Assembly: GCA_004292985.1 (NCBI GenBank)
Contig: RDXT01000293.1
Coordinates: 1 to 6,204, forward strand
DNA from: Bacteroidota bacterium
GTDB taxonomy: Bacteria > Bacteroidota > Bacteroidia > J057
Direction of reading: 5' to 3'
Length of the DNA: 6,204 bases
Every line of letters begins with the position of its first letter. Within the stretch, counting starts at the first letter, position 1. Below are positions 1 to 5,794 of this stretch, piece by piece. The notes beneath the pieces were generated by a model. The model saw only the letters and a list, made by a program, of their open reading frames with translations, was not told the origin of the DNA and ran no database searches. A program made the position numbers and the translations under genes.

Positions 1-413
1 CTTTTTCACTTACGCTTAAAAACCTCTATTACAACTTCTTACCGCTGATTTCGCCCACACGGAAAAACATCACGACCTTCCTGAAAAAGGCGGTATTTTT
101 TGGCGATCATCACATGGTATCAGAGGCTGCTTTTCGCATGATTGTGGACTTTGAGCTGTTTGCCATTACCCAATATACTGACAAGACCCAGAAGCCCTAC
201 GGAATGAAAGGCAGCGAACTGGAGCGTGTGGACTCGGATGTGTATCTGATCGTGGGTGAAAATGACCTGCTGTTCCCCTGGAAAAAATCGGTGGAGGCGG
301 CGCAGTCCCATCTTGTGAACCTGAAAGAAGTGCATTTGCTGCAGCAGACAGGGCACGGCATCGAAACTTCTCCGGAGGCAATGGCCCTGCTGGCAGAGAT
401 TATGGCGAAGTGA
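1..413 (+). CDS. alpha/beta hydrolase, C-terminal part (5' truncated by window edge)
   Basis: The reading frame is open from base 3 without a stop, so the gene enters from the left; the ATG at 114 is internal, not the start. About 136 C-terminal residues are visible. They carry the end of an alpha/beta-hydrolase fold: a hydrophobic strand followed by GENDLLFP (Asp codon at 264-266, the usual acid of the triad) and then GHGIE (His codon at 354-356, the catalytic base) ahead of a final amphipathic helix. The stretch before this is helical and polar/hydrophobic (KNITTFLKKAVFF), as in a cap domain. The nucleophile elbow (GxSxG) would lie upstream and cannot be seen, so the substrate and exact class (esterase, lipase, haloperoxidase-like) are unknown. 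The gene is convergent with the metallo-hydrolase gene, overlapping it by 14 bases tail to tail. Fold assignment is fairly sure; function is not. Confidence 0.85.
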   Translation, partial: FSLTLKNLYYNFLPLISPTRKNITTFLKKAVFFGDHHMVSEAAFRMIVDFELFAITQYTDKTQKPYGMKGSELERVDSDVYLIVGENDLLFPWKKSVEAAQSHLVNLKEVHLLQQTGHGIETSPEAMALLAEIMAK

Positions 414-1173
414 GTTCGATTTCGAGGCCGTCCCAGGCCAGTTCGATACCCGGAGGCAGGGTTTCCGACACCTCGCTGTGCAGGCCCATCTGGTGGCTGA
501 TGTGGGTCAGGTAGGCGCGGGCGGGCTTCAGCTTTTGTACTACCTCGATGGCTTCGGCAAGGTTAAAGTGAGAGTAGTGTTTTTCGTGGCGTAATGCATT
601 GATAACCAATACTTCCAGTCCTTTTAGCTCATGCAGGGTTTGATCTGAAATGACATTGGCGTCGGTTACGTAGGCAAATGATCCTATGCGGAAAGCGAAG
701 ACTTTCATGCTTGCATGCATCACCGGAAGCGCCTTCAGATGAATATCTCCTGCACTAAAAGACTGATAATCAGCTATTTCCTGTATATCCAATTGCGGCA
801 CACCGGGATAGTCGGGGTTTTCGAAAATATAAAAAAACTCTCTTTTCAGGTGATTAATGGTTTCCCGGTTGGCAAATACGGGCATTTTCCGCTTGTGCAG
901 ATAGTTGTAGGCGCGCACATCGTCAAGGCCCGCCACATGGTCTTTGTGCGGGTGGGTAAATACGATCGCATCCAGTTCCTTTACCGCATGTCGCAGCATT
1001 TGTTGCCGGAAATCAGGCCCCGCGTCGAAAGAAAGGGTGGTTTTACCATCGCTGAGCAGCCCGGAGGTGCGCAGACGATTGTCTCTGGGGTCGGCTGAGT
1101 GGCAGACCGCACAGGGGCAGGCAATGACGGGAACGCCCTGGGAGGTACCGGTGCCGGTAAAGGTAAATTTCAC
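400..1173 (-). CDS. PhnP-like metallo-beta-lactamase-fold phosphodiesterase
   Basis: This 257-residue protein starts at GTG (1171-1173) and ends at TAA (400-402). It has the MBL-fold dinuclear metal site: HPHKDH at 74-79 (H74, H76, D78, H79), His153 in VMHAS, Asp171 in YVTDAN and His224 in LTHISHQ. It also has the extra structural zinc site typical of PhnP: C19, C21, C24 (CPCAVC) plus His227. The opening GTGTSQGVP and the ending LPPGIELAWDGLEIEL also resemble Escherichia coli PhnP, which hydrolyses a cyclic ribose phosphate in phosphonate breakdown. All expected metal ligands are present, so it should be an active cytoplasmic phosphodiesterase. No C-P lyase genes are nearby, so a phosphonate role is not supported; a general cyclic-phosphate or nucleotide cleaning role is possible. 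The GTG start lies inside the stop of the upstream 85-residue gene (GTGA), implying translational coupling, and no strong Shine-Dalgarno sequence is visible. Family assignment is strong; substrate is unknown. Confidence 0.92.
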   Translation of the reverse strand: MKFTFTGTGTSQGVPVIACPCAVCHSADPRDNRLRTSGLLSDGKTTLSFDAGPDFRQQMLRHAVKELDAIVFTHPHKDHVAGLDDVRAYNYLHKRKMPVFANRETINHLKREFFYIFENPDYPGVPQLDIQEIADYQSFSAGDIHLKALPVMHASMKVFAFRIGSFAYVTDANVISDQTLHELKGLEVLVINALRHEKHYSHFNLAEAIEVVQKLKPARAYLTHISHQMGLHSEVSETLPPGIELAWDGLEIELTSP

Positions 1174-1427
1174 GACTTCTGTATTTCCTGAAGCAATTTC
1201 GCCAAATCCGGGCTAAGTTCCACCTCTGCAAATTCGATTTCGCGGGCAATCTGCACCAGGCTGTTAATTTTGCTTTCGATGGGATGAAATTTATTGATCA
1301 GCACCACTTTTTGGTCCAGCACGACACAATAACCGCCGGTAAAATTGCCTTTTTCATAGCGAATGGTGTAGCCTGCTGCCTTGAGCAGGTCGTGAAGTTT
1401 GTCCTGGGAGTGTTTGGTGGGACGCAT
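1170..1427 (-). CDS. small conserved hypothetical protein (85 aa)
   Basis: I do not recognise a named domain. The 85-residue protein starts at ATG (1425-1427) and ends with TGA (1170-1172), overlapping the GTG start of the metallo-hydrolase by four bases. It is basic at the N-terminus (MRPTKHSQDKL), then has a predicted beta-rich middle (GYTIRYEKGNFTGGYCVVLDQKVVLINKF) and a helical, acidic C-terminus (SLVQIAREIEFAEVELSPDLAKLLQEI). There is no signal peptide, membrane segment or metal motif; there is one cysteine. Very similar small proteins with an RYEKGNF...GYC...VVVINKF pattern occur in Bacteroidota as I recall them, so this is a real gene. It is the middle gene of a minus-strand operon, 32 bases after the SDR gene. 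The coupling suggests that it is made with, and may work with, the PhnP-like enzyme, but that is inference. Confidence 0.85.
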   Translation of the reverse strand: MRPTKHSQDKLHDLLKAAGYTIRYEKGNFTGGYCVVLDQKVVLINKFHPIESKINSLVQIAREIEFAEVELSPDLAKLLQEIQKS

Positions 1428-1459
1428 ATTCAGATATACGGATAATTAGGGAAGAGAGA

Positions 1460-2437
1460 TCAGGCGCTCCGGCTTTTGAGGAAGGCTGTAGCGGTTTCGG
1501 CAATAACCTCTTTGATAGGGGTGTAATGAAATCCCAGTGCGTTTATTTTGCTGCCATCATAGGTAAAATGCCCCGATCCGCCCCGCACCGTTTCCGTGCT
1601 AAGGCCGCCTTCTTTGCCGCTGAGGTCCGCGATCAGCTCACTCAGCCACCCGGCGATAAACATCAGGCCGCGCGGCGCCCGGATAAACGGAGGCTTTACA
1701 TTCAGATTTCGTGCAATCTCTGTCAGGAATTCGAGGTAGGTCCAGTTTTCAGCCACAAGGATATACCGTTCTTCGGACACCCCTTCGGCATCGAGCAGCA
1801 TACGGCAGGCGCGGGCCACATCGGCGGCACCTACCAGGCCATTGCTGCCCGCCTGATAAAAAGGAAGCCCTCCGGCCACTGCCTGAAAAATCTGAGGCGT
1901 ACCCGATGTCCAGTTATCTGCGGGTCCGATGATTAGTCCCGGATTAACCACGACAACTTCCAGGCCCTCGGATGCGCCGCGAAACACCTCAATTTCCGAC
2001 TTAATCTTGGATTTTGCGTAGGTAGATGCCTCTTGTCCGGGTTGACGGGCGGTTTTTTCGGTGATAAGCTCACCTTTGGGCGCTCTGCCATTGGTCGCGA
2101 TCGAGCTGACGTGCACCAAGCGCACCACTTCTGCCTCCAGACAGGCATTTACCAGATGGGTGGTGCCTTTTACGTTGTTATTCAGCACCTCTTCCCTGTC
2201 TTTTTTGCGGAAACTCACCTGCGCTGCCGCGTGAATCACCTTTGAAACGCCTTCCACAGCCGCCTCAACCGAGGCCAGGTCCTGGAGATCGCCCTGAACC
2301 ACCTCCACCTTACCGTGCAGGTGTGCAGCCAGCTTTCCGGGATTCCGGAGCAGCAGCCGCACAGGCTTGCCCGAAGCCAGCACCTGCTCTACGATGTGTC
2401 TGCCCAAAAATCCGGTTCCGCCCGTAATTAGAATCAT
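1460..2437 (-). CDS. NAD-dependent epimerase/dehydratase-like extended SDR protein
   Basis: This complete 325-residue protein runs from ATG (2435-2437) to TGA (1460-1462). The N-terminal Rossmann fold has the extended-SDR nucleotide motif TGGTGFLG (5-12). Further motifs are QGDL (48-51), HAAAQVSF (69-76), LNNNVKGT (85-92), a catalytic Ser around 111-112 (HVSSIA) and YAKSK with Tyr140 and Lys144. NPGLIIGP (165-172) leads into the C-terminal substrate domain. Layout and length fit the dihydroflavonol-4-reductase/3-beta-hydroxysteroid dehydrogenase-like branch found widely in bacteria. The protein should be a soluble NAD(P)-dependent oxidoreductase or epimerase. The substrate cannot be named: neighbours give no sugar, steroid or flavonoid context. 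It is the first gene of the minus-strand operon and diverges from the arginase-like gene. Family assignment is sure; activity is unassigned. Confidence 0.92.
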   Translation of the reverse strand: MILITGGTGFLGRHIVEQVLASGKPVRLLLRNPGKLAAHLHGKVEVVQGDLQDLASVEAAVEGVSKVIHAAAQVSFRKKDREEVLNNNVKGTTHLVNACLEAEVVRLVHVSSIATNGRAPKGELITEKTARQPGQEASTYAKSKIKSEIEVFRGASEGLEVVVVNPGLIIGPADNWTSGTPQIFQAVAGGLPFYQAGSNGLVGAADVARACRMLLDAEGVSEERYILVAENWTYLEFLTEIARNLNVKPPFIRAPRGLMFIAGWLSELIADLSGKEGGLSTETVRGGSGHFTYDGSKINALGFHYTPIKEVIAETATAFLKSRSA

Positions 2438-2474
2438 GTGTCTTGGCGATTTTTTTGTAACATGCCCTCAATTT

Positions 2475-2505
2475 TACGGCTTGACACGCTAACATAAAAG
2501 CCGTA
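2475..2505. promoter_or_regulatory. perfect 8-bp inverted repeat between divergent operons (possible operator)
   Basis: TACGGCTT (2475-2482) and AAGCCGTA (2498-2505) are exact reverse complements separated by 15 bases, centred at 2490 in the 89-base gap between the divergent starts at 2437 and 2527. On the + strand, TTGACA (2481-2486) sits 17 bases before TAGTTC (2504-2509). On the - strand, TAAAATTG (2469-2476) is a 5-of-6 match to the Bacteroidota -7 pattern TAnnTTTG. The repeat arms therefore overlap candidate promoter elements on both strands. A dimeric regulator site is plausible, but chance occurrence is not excluded, and no regulator gene is adjacent. Confidence 0.35.
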
Positions 2506-2526
2506 GTTCAATTGTATCCCCGACAG

Positions 2527-3681
2527 ATGGATTATTCTGCATTTTTTGAGCCTCTGCACCCCGGATGGGCGGATGTCTTGGCGGCGCAGGCAGCTCCCGA
2601 AACCCTGGGTCGCCACACCTGGGCACATGTGAGCGGCAGCCATTTTCCGGACTGGGAAGCGGCTGATCTGCTGATCCTGGGTTGCGGTGCCGGAGAAGAC
2701 CTGTCGGCAGAGGCGATCCGTGAGCAGTTTTACCGCCTGACCCTTCCCCATGAGGAACTGCGCATTGCTGACCTGGGAAACCTGCGGCCCAAAGAAAGCC
2801 CTGATGCGATGGCGGAAATGCTGGCCTACGTAGCGGGCGGACTCATTCGGGCGGGTAAAACGGTGCTTTTGCTGGGCGGAGACAGTACGGTGGCCTGGGG
2901 GCAGTATTTGTCCTATGAGTCGCTTGGGAGGCAATGTGAGTATGTGCATGTGTCGCCCCGCCTCTGCCTGGAGGACTCAGACCTTCGCTTCGACAAGTCC
3001 AGCGTAAATCATAAGATCATCCATCATCGGCCCGGCTATCTGTTTCAGATGACCAACCTGGGCTACCAGCGATATTTTGTCCGCGCTTCCGAACTGGCGA
3101 TGCTGAAAGAGGCACATCATGGGGTGCTTCGCTATGGAGACATTGCCGGACAGATTTCGCAGGCAGAGCCGCCCCTGCGTACGGCGGACATCGTTTGCCT
3201 GGACCTGACCTCGCTGCGCTTTGCAGATGCTCCCGGCTCGGCAGACCCCTCTCCGGGTGGCTTTTCGGTAATGGAGTTTTGCCGCCTCGCCCGCTACGCA
3301 GGTATGGGATACCATGTCAACTCCTTGAGTATCACAGGATTGCGCACAGAAAATGACCTCCGGAGCCAAACGGCGCTGCTGGGGGCAATGGCGCTCTGGT
3401 ATTTTATCGAGGGCTATTACAACCGCTGGGACGACTATCCGCTGGATGACCGCAGCAACATGCGCCAATATACCGTAGAGATGCGGGCGGGCATGGAGAC
3501 GATCCGCTTTTATACCCATCTGGTAACGGGCCGCTGGTGGATGGAGGTGCCTTTTCAGGATTCGATGGGGCGCGATCCTGCCCGCAGCCGCCTGGTCGCC
3601 TGCGCAGAGTCCGACTACGAAGCCGCCCGCAGGGATGAGGTTCCGGAACTGTGGTGGATGATTTTCAATAAGCTCACATGA
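2527..3681 (+). CDS. arginase/formimidoylglutamase-fold protein, metal site degenerate (probable pseudoenzyme)
   Basis: I chose ATG 2527 (384 aa, beginning MDYSAFFEPL) over a TTG at 2512 because family members, as I recall them, begin with a similar M..(F/Y)(F/L)xP segment. The protein matches the ureohydrolase-fold family of Bacteroidota often annotated as formimidoylglutamase or arginase. Family-typical segments are LLLGGDSTVAWGQY, NLGYQRYF, AEPPLRTADIVCLDLTSLRFADAPG, CRLARYAG, WYFIEGYYNR, GRWWMEVP and PELWWMIFNK near the end. True ureohydrolases bind two Mn ions through GGDH, DAHxD and SxDxD. Here GGDH is GGDS (residues 117-120), the DAHxD region reads VHVSPRL (140-146), and the last motif is LDLTS, keeping only Asp226. 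At most one or two ligands remain, so hydrolase activity is unlikely and a structural or binding role is inferred. The gene overlaps the next one by ATGA. Confidence 0.88.
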   Translation: MDYSAFFEPLHPGWADVLAAQAAPETLGRHTWAHVSGSHFPDWEAADLLILGCGAGEDLSAEAIREQFYRLTLPHEELRIADLGNLRPKESPDAMAEMLAYVAGGLIRAGKTVLLLGGDSTVAWGQYLSYESLGRQCEYVHVSPRLCLEDSDLRFDKSSVNHKIIHHRPGYLFQMTNLGYQRYFVRASELAMLKEAHHGVLRYGDIAGQISQAEPPLRTADIVCLDLTSLRFADAPGSADPSPGGFSVMEFCRLARYAGMGYHVNSLSITGLRTENDLRSQTALLGAMALWYFIEGYYNRWDDYPLDDRSNMRQYTVEMRAGMETIRFYTHLVTGRWWMEVPFQDSMGRDPARSRLVACAESDYEAARRDEVPELWWMIFNKLT

Positions 3682-4406
3682 TCGAGGTACAGGGTCTTGG
3701 TAAGTCGTTTGACGGGAATGCCGTGTTTCGCGACCTGAATTTCCGCATATCGCCCGGCGACCGCCTCTGTGTGCTGGGCGGCAGCGGTGCAGGTAAGTCT
3801 GTGCTGCTCAAGCTCTTACTGGGACTCGAATCGCCTGACGAAGGAGATATTCTGCTGGACCAGCGATCTGTGAAGACTTTTCGCCCCGCAGACTGGCGGC
3901 AGATGATGGACCGCTTTGGCGTGGTTTTTCAGGGTGCCGCGCTCTTCGATTCGCTCACGGTATATGAAAATGTAGGCATTCGCTTTATCGAAGCCCGAAG
4001 GCTCCCTCCTGCTGAGATCAAAGCCGCGGTGGTCGCCGCTTTGGAGCGTGTGAATCTGTCGGAAGAGATTCTGGATAAATATCCGGGCCAGCTATCGGGT
4101 GGGATGCGCAAGCGTGTGGGGATTGCCCGTGCCATTTTGCACCGCCCCGCGTACCTGATGCTCGACGAGCCGGTGACGGGCCTCGATCCGGTTAATGCAG
4201 AGGCTATAGATGAACTGGTACTGGAACTGGCCTCCGAGCCGGGCCGCACGACCTGCATGGTTACGCACGACATGCAGAGTGTGCGCAAGGTCGCTACGCT
4301 TGTGATGATGCTGGCAGAGGGCAGCGTTCACTTTTGGGGCAGCCCCGATGCTTTTTTCGCGTCGGATGATCCCGTGATCCGGGCTTTTCTCAGGCGACTC
4401 AACTGA
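3678..4406 (+). CDS. ABC transporter ATP-binding protein, MlaF/Ttg2A type
   Basis: This complete 242-residue nucleotide-binding subunit has every active-site motif: Walker A GGSGAGKS (34-41), Q-loop Gln85, signature LSGGMRKRVGIARA (139-152), Walker B LMLDEP with Asp163/Glu164, D-loop GLDP and H-loop His197 (THD). The FQGAALFDSLTVYENV stretch after the Q-loop and LSGGMRKRVGIARA are hallmarks of the MlaF branch, which powers phospholipid transport between inner and outer membranes with the MlaE permease and the MCE-domain protein MlaD. No MlaE or MCE gene follows; the next gene is convergent. It is thus an orphan ATPase here and may pair with a permease encoded elsewhere. Its ATG lies in the stop region of the arginase-like gene (ATGA overlap), so the two are co-translated. 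The subfamily call is fairly sure; the partner is unknown. Confidence 0.92.
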   Translation: MIEVQGLGKSFDGNAVFRDLNFRISPGDRLCVLGGSGAGKSVLLKLLLGLESPDEGDILLDQRSVKTFRPADWRQMMDRFGVVFQGAALFDSLTVYENVGIRFIEARRLPPAEIKAAVVAALERVNLSEEILDKYPGQLSGGMRKRVGIARAILHRPAYLMLDEPVTGLDPVNAEAIDELVLELASEPGRTTCMVTHDMQSVRKVATLVMMLAEGSVHFWGSPDAFFASDDPVIRAFLRRLN

Positions 4407-4439
4407 GTGCGGCTTACCTGTTTGCTTTCTCGCCCCGTA

Positions 4440-5615
4440 TTATTTTACCTCAAAATACGCCTTCAATTCCTGTAGAGCCTCAGCCGTAATCCCCGGCGTT
4501 TCGCCCACTTCTTTCCAGTTTTCAAAGCGGCCCAGTTCCTTACGCCACTGTAAAAGCGCCTCTGCCAGAGGTTTGCCCACACGGGGCAAGATCGAAAGCT
4601 GCCGAAGAGCTGCCGTATTGAGGTCCTTTCGCGGATATCCCGACACATCACTCACCCGCAGCCAGGGCACCATCCGCTGAAAATTTTCTTCACTCATACC
4701 ATAAACCGCCCGCAGTTGTTCGACTGAAGCATAATAGCCCAGGATAGTGCGGAATTTCACAATGCGCGAGGCGGTTTTCTCCCCGATGCCGGGAATCTGG
4801 GCAAATTGGGCAGAGTCGGCCTGGTTGAGGTCCAATACGGCTACCGGGTTTTTCTTTGTAAAGGCAGGCGCTTCGTCTGCGGGGGCAAGGCCGCGGGTGC
4901 GCATATTCTCCTGACTTTCCAGCGCTATGTTTTTATCTGCAAATGTCTGATTATCAAATGATTTCTTCGGAGCGGGCAGCGTTGCCGGATCTGTGTAGAG
5001 ATAAGGTTCGATGGCAGCAAAGGTTTCCGGGGGCAGGCCATAGATTTTCCGGATCTGGGCTACTTCGCGGTAGCCGCCCATCGCCTCGCGGTACGCGATC
5101 ATCCGCTTGCTGAAGGTCGGACCGATGCCGGGAAGCTGCTCGAAGTCGGTAGCAGAGGCAGTGTTGATGTCTAATCGGGGAATTTCCCGGCTTTCGCGGG
5201 GCGCACGTGTCTGATGTTCAGTCTCTTTGGGTGCGGTTGCGGGATCGAGTTTCAGCCAGGGCAGCAGGGCCTCGAAGGTCTCCGGCGGCAGGCCATACAC
5301 ATCTGCAATCTGCCCGATGTCCGAAAATCCGCCCAGGGCTTTTCTGTATTTCACGATGCGCCGTGCAAATGCCGGACCGATACCGGGGAGGCTCCCCCAC
5401 TGCGCAGAATCCGCCAGATTGATGTCAATTATCTGAGGCTCAGTTACCTGCCGTACACTGACCAGCGAGTCCGGAAAGGCTGCGGCCCTGAAAGTGCTGC
5501 GGCGGTGCAGGTTCAGTCCCGCAAACACGCCGGATACGACCAGAATGAGGGCAAATAAGCCCACGATCCCCAACTTTTGGGAATGGGTGAAAAACCAGGA
5601 TTTGAAAAAGGCCAT
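4440..5615 (-). CDS. membrane-anchored protein with four ComEA-type helix-hairpin-helix repeats
   Basis: This 391-residue protein runs from ATG (5613-5615) to TAA (4440-4442). A short N-terminus is followed by one hydrophobic segment at about 15-34 (LGIVGLFALILVVSGVFAGL) with basic residues after it. It is probably an inner-membrane anchor. Four repeats of about 60 residues follow, each opening with a D-(I/L)-N-x-A pattern and holding a PGIG-like hairpin: INLADS/LPGIGPAFARR (65-86), INTASA/LPGIGPTFSKR (150-171), LNQADS/IPGIGEKTASR (263-284) and LNTAAL/LPRVGKPLAEA (332-353). The last is divergent (PRVG for PGIG). Linkers of 30 to 50 polar residues separate repeats 1-2 and 2-3. ComEA proteins bind double-stranded DNA without sequence specificity during natural transformation. 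Four copies is more than the single pair of HhH motifs in ComEA itself, but multi-repeat forms are common in Bacteroidota. DNA binding is likely; a role in DNA uptake is inferred. A good -7 promoter box lies just upstream. Confidence 0.9.
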   Translation of the reverse strand: MAFFKSWFFTHSQKLGIVGLFALILVVSGVFAGLNLHRRSTFRAAAFPDSLVSVRQVTEPQIIDINLADSAQWGSLPGIGPAFARRIVKYRKALGGFSDIGQIADVYGLPPETFEALLPWLKLDPATAPKETEHQTRAPRESREIPRLDINTASATDFEQLPGIGPTFSKRMIAYREAMGGYREVAQIRKIYGLPPETFAAIEPYLYTDPATLPAPKKSFDNQTFADKNIALESQENMRTRGLAPADEAPAFTKKNPVAVLDLNQADSAQFAQIPGIGEKTASRIVKFRTILGYYASVEQLRAVYGMSEENFQRMVPWLRVSDVSGYPRKDLNTAALRQLSILPRVGKPLAEALLQWRKELGRFENWKEVGETPGITAEALQELKAYFEVK

Positions 5616-5634
5616 GCTGCAAGGGGCATTTTTT

Positions 5635-5642
5635 CAAATATA
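5635..5642 (-). promoter_or_regulatory. Bacteroidota-type -7 promoter box for the HhH-repeat gene
   Basis: Read on the minus strand, TATATTTG matches the Bacteroidota -7 consensus TAnnTTTG at every defined position. It lies 19 bases before the ATG at 5615 in an AT-rich stretch unlike the surrounding GC-rich coding DNA. About 19-21 bases further upstream is TTTCC, only a partial match to the -33 TTTG element. A short leader of roughly a dozen bases would result. The match is good but the -33 box is weak. Confidence 0.5.
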
Positions 5643-5686
5643 TACGGAAAAGTGGAATTGTGGAAATTTTGTTTTATGTATTGGGG

Positions 5687-5730
5687 TGTCATCCTTCGAT
5701 ACAGCCTCAAGAGGCTTACTCAGGATGACA
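5687..5730 (+). repeat. palindromic repeat, copy A (44 bp, forward)
   Basis: The outer arms TGTCATCCT (5687-5695) and AGGATGACA (5722-5730) are a perfect 9-bp inverted repeat. Inside is a second small palindrome, GCCTCAAGAGGC (5704-5715). Between them lie unpaired, asymmetric segments TCGATACA and TTACTC. The same architecture recurs at 5743-5788 (inverted) and 5795-5838. This resembles REP-like small palindromic elements dispersed in many bacterial genomes. There is no run of T after the stem, so it is not a standard intrinsic terminator. Confidence 0.85.
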
Positions 5731-5739
5731 GTTAGACCC

Positions 5740-5791
5740 CGGTGTCACGCTGAGTAGCCGAGTCTTCGAGGCGTATCGAAGCGCGACACCG
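5740..5791 (-). repeat. palindromic repeat, copy B (inverted orientation, more divergent)
   Basis: Read on the minus strand this is the same element as copies A and C: TGTC, CTTCGATAC, GCCTC, a variable centre, then CTACTCAG and TGACA. The core unit is 5743-5788, 46 bp, two bases longer than its neighbours. Its outer stem is the longest of the three: about 12 pairs, with one position that is a mismatch in DNA and G-U in RNA. It lies 9 to 12 bases from copy A and about 4 bases from copy C, giving a forward-inverse-forward layout like the composite clusters (BIMEs) made by REP elements. Confidence 0.8.
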
Positions 5792-5794
5792 CAG

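Noticed and set aside
114..413. A complete 99-residue protein starting at ATG 114
   Set aside because: The frame is open to the window edge upstream, and the visible part is only the end of a longer alpha/beta-hydrolase fold.
704..720. Palindromic ATGC-rich stretch (GCATGCAT)
   Set aside because: It lies inside the metallo-hydrolase coding region over codons for conserved residues (His-Ala-Ser-Met); nothing suggests a site beyond coding.
1526..1936. 136-codon plus-strand open frame inside the SDR gene
   Set aside because: It is antisense to the C-terminal half of the SDR gene and shows no family features.
2512..2526. TTG start for the arginase-like protein five codons upstream
   Set aside because: The in-frame ATG at 2527 gives an N-terminus that fits the family, and no ribosome binding site favours the TTG.
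2434..2949. 171-codon minus-strand open frame over the start of the arginase-like gene
   Set aside because: It is antisense to a well-supported gene, has a composition rich in Arg, Gln, Pro and Cys, and shows no recognisable family; it is a shadow frame.
2977..3519. 180-codon minus-strand open frame inside the arginase-like gene
   Set aside because: It lies wholly antisense to a conserved coding region, with no domain, and is best explained by codon bias.
4407..4439. Terminator between the convergent ATPase and HhH genes
   Set aside because: The 33-base gap shows no convincing inverted repeat with a T-run on either strand.
5494..5757. Plus-strand open frame of 87 codons across the HhH gene start and first repeat copy
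   Set aside because: It crosses an antisense coding start, an AT-rich promoter region and a repeat, with no recognisable protein features.
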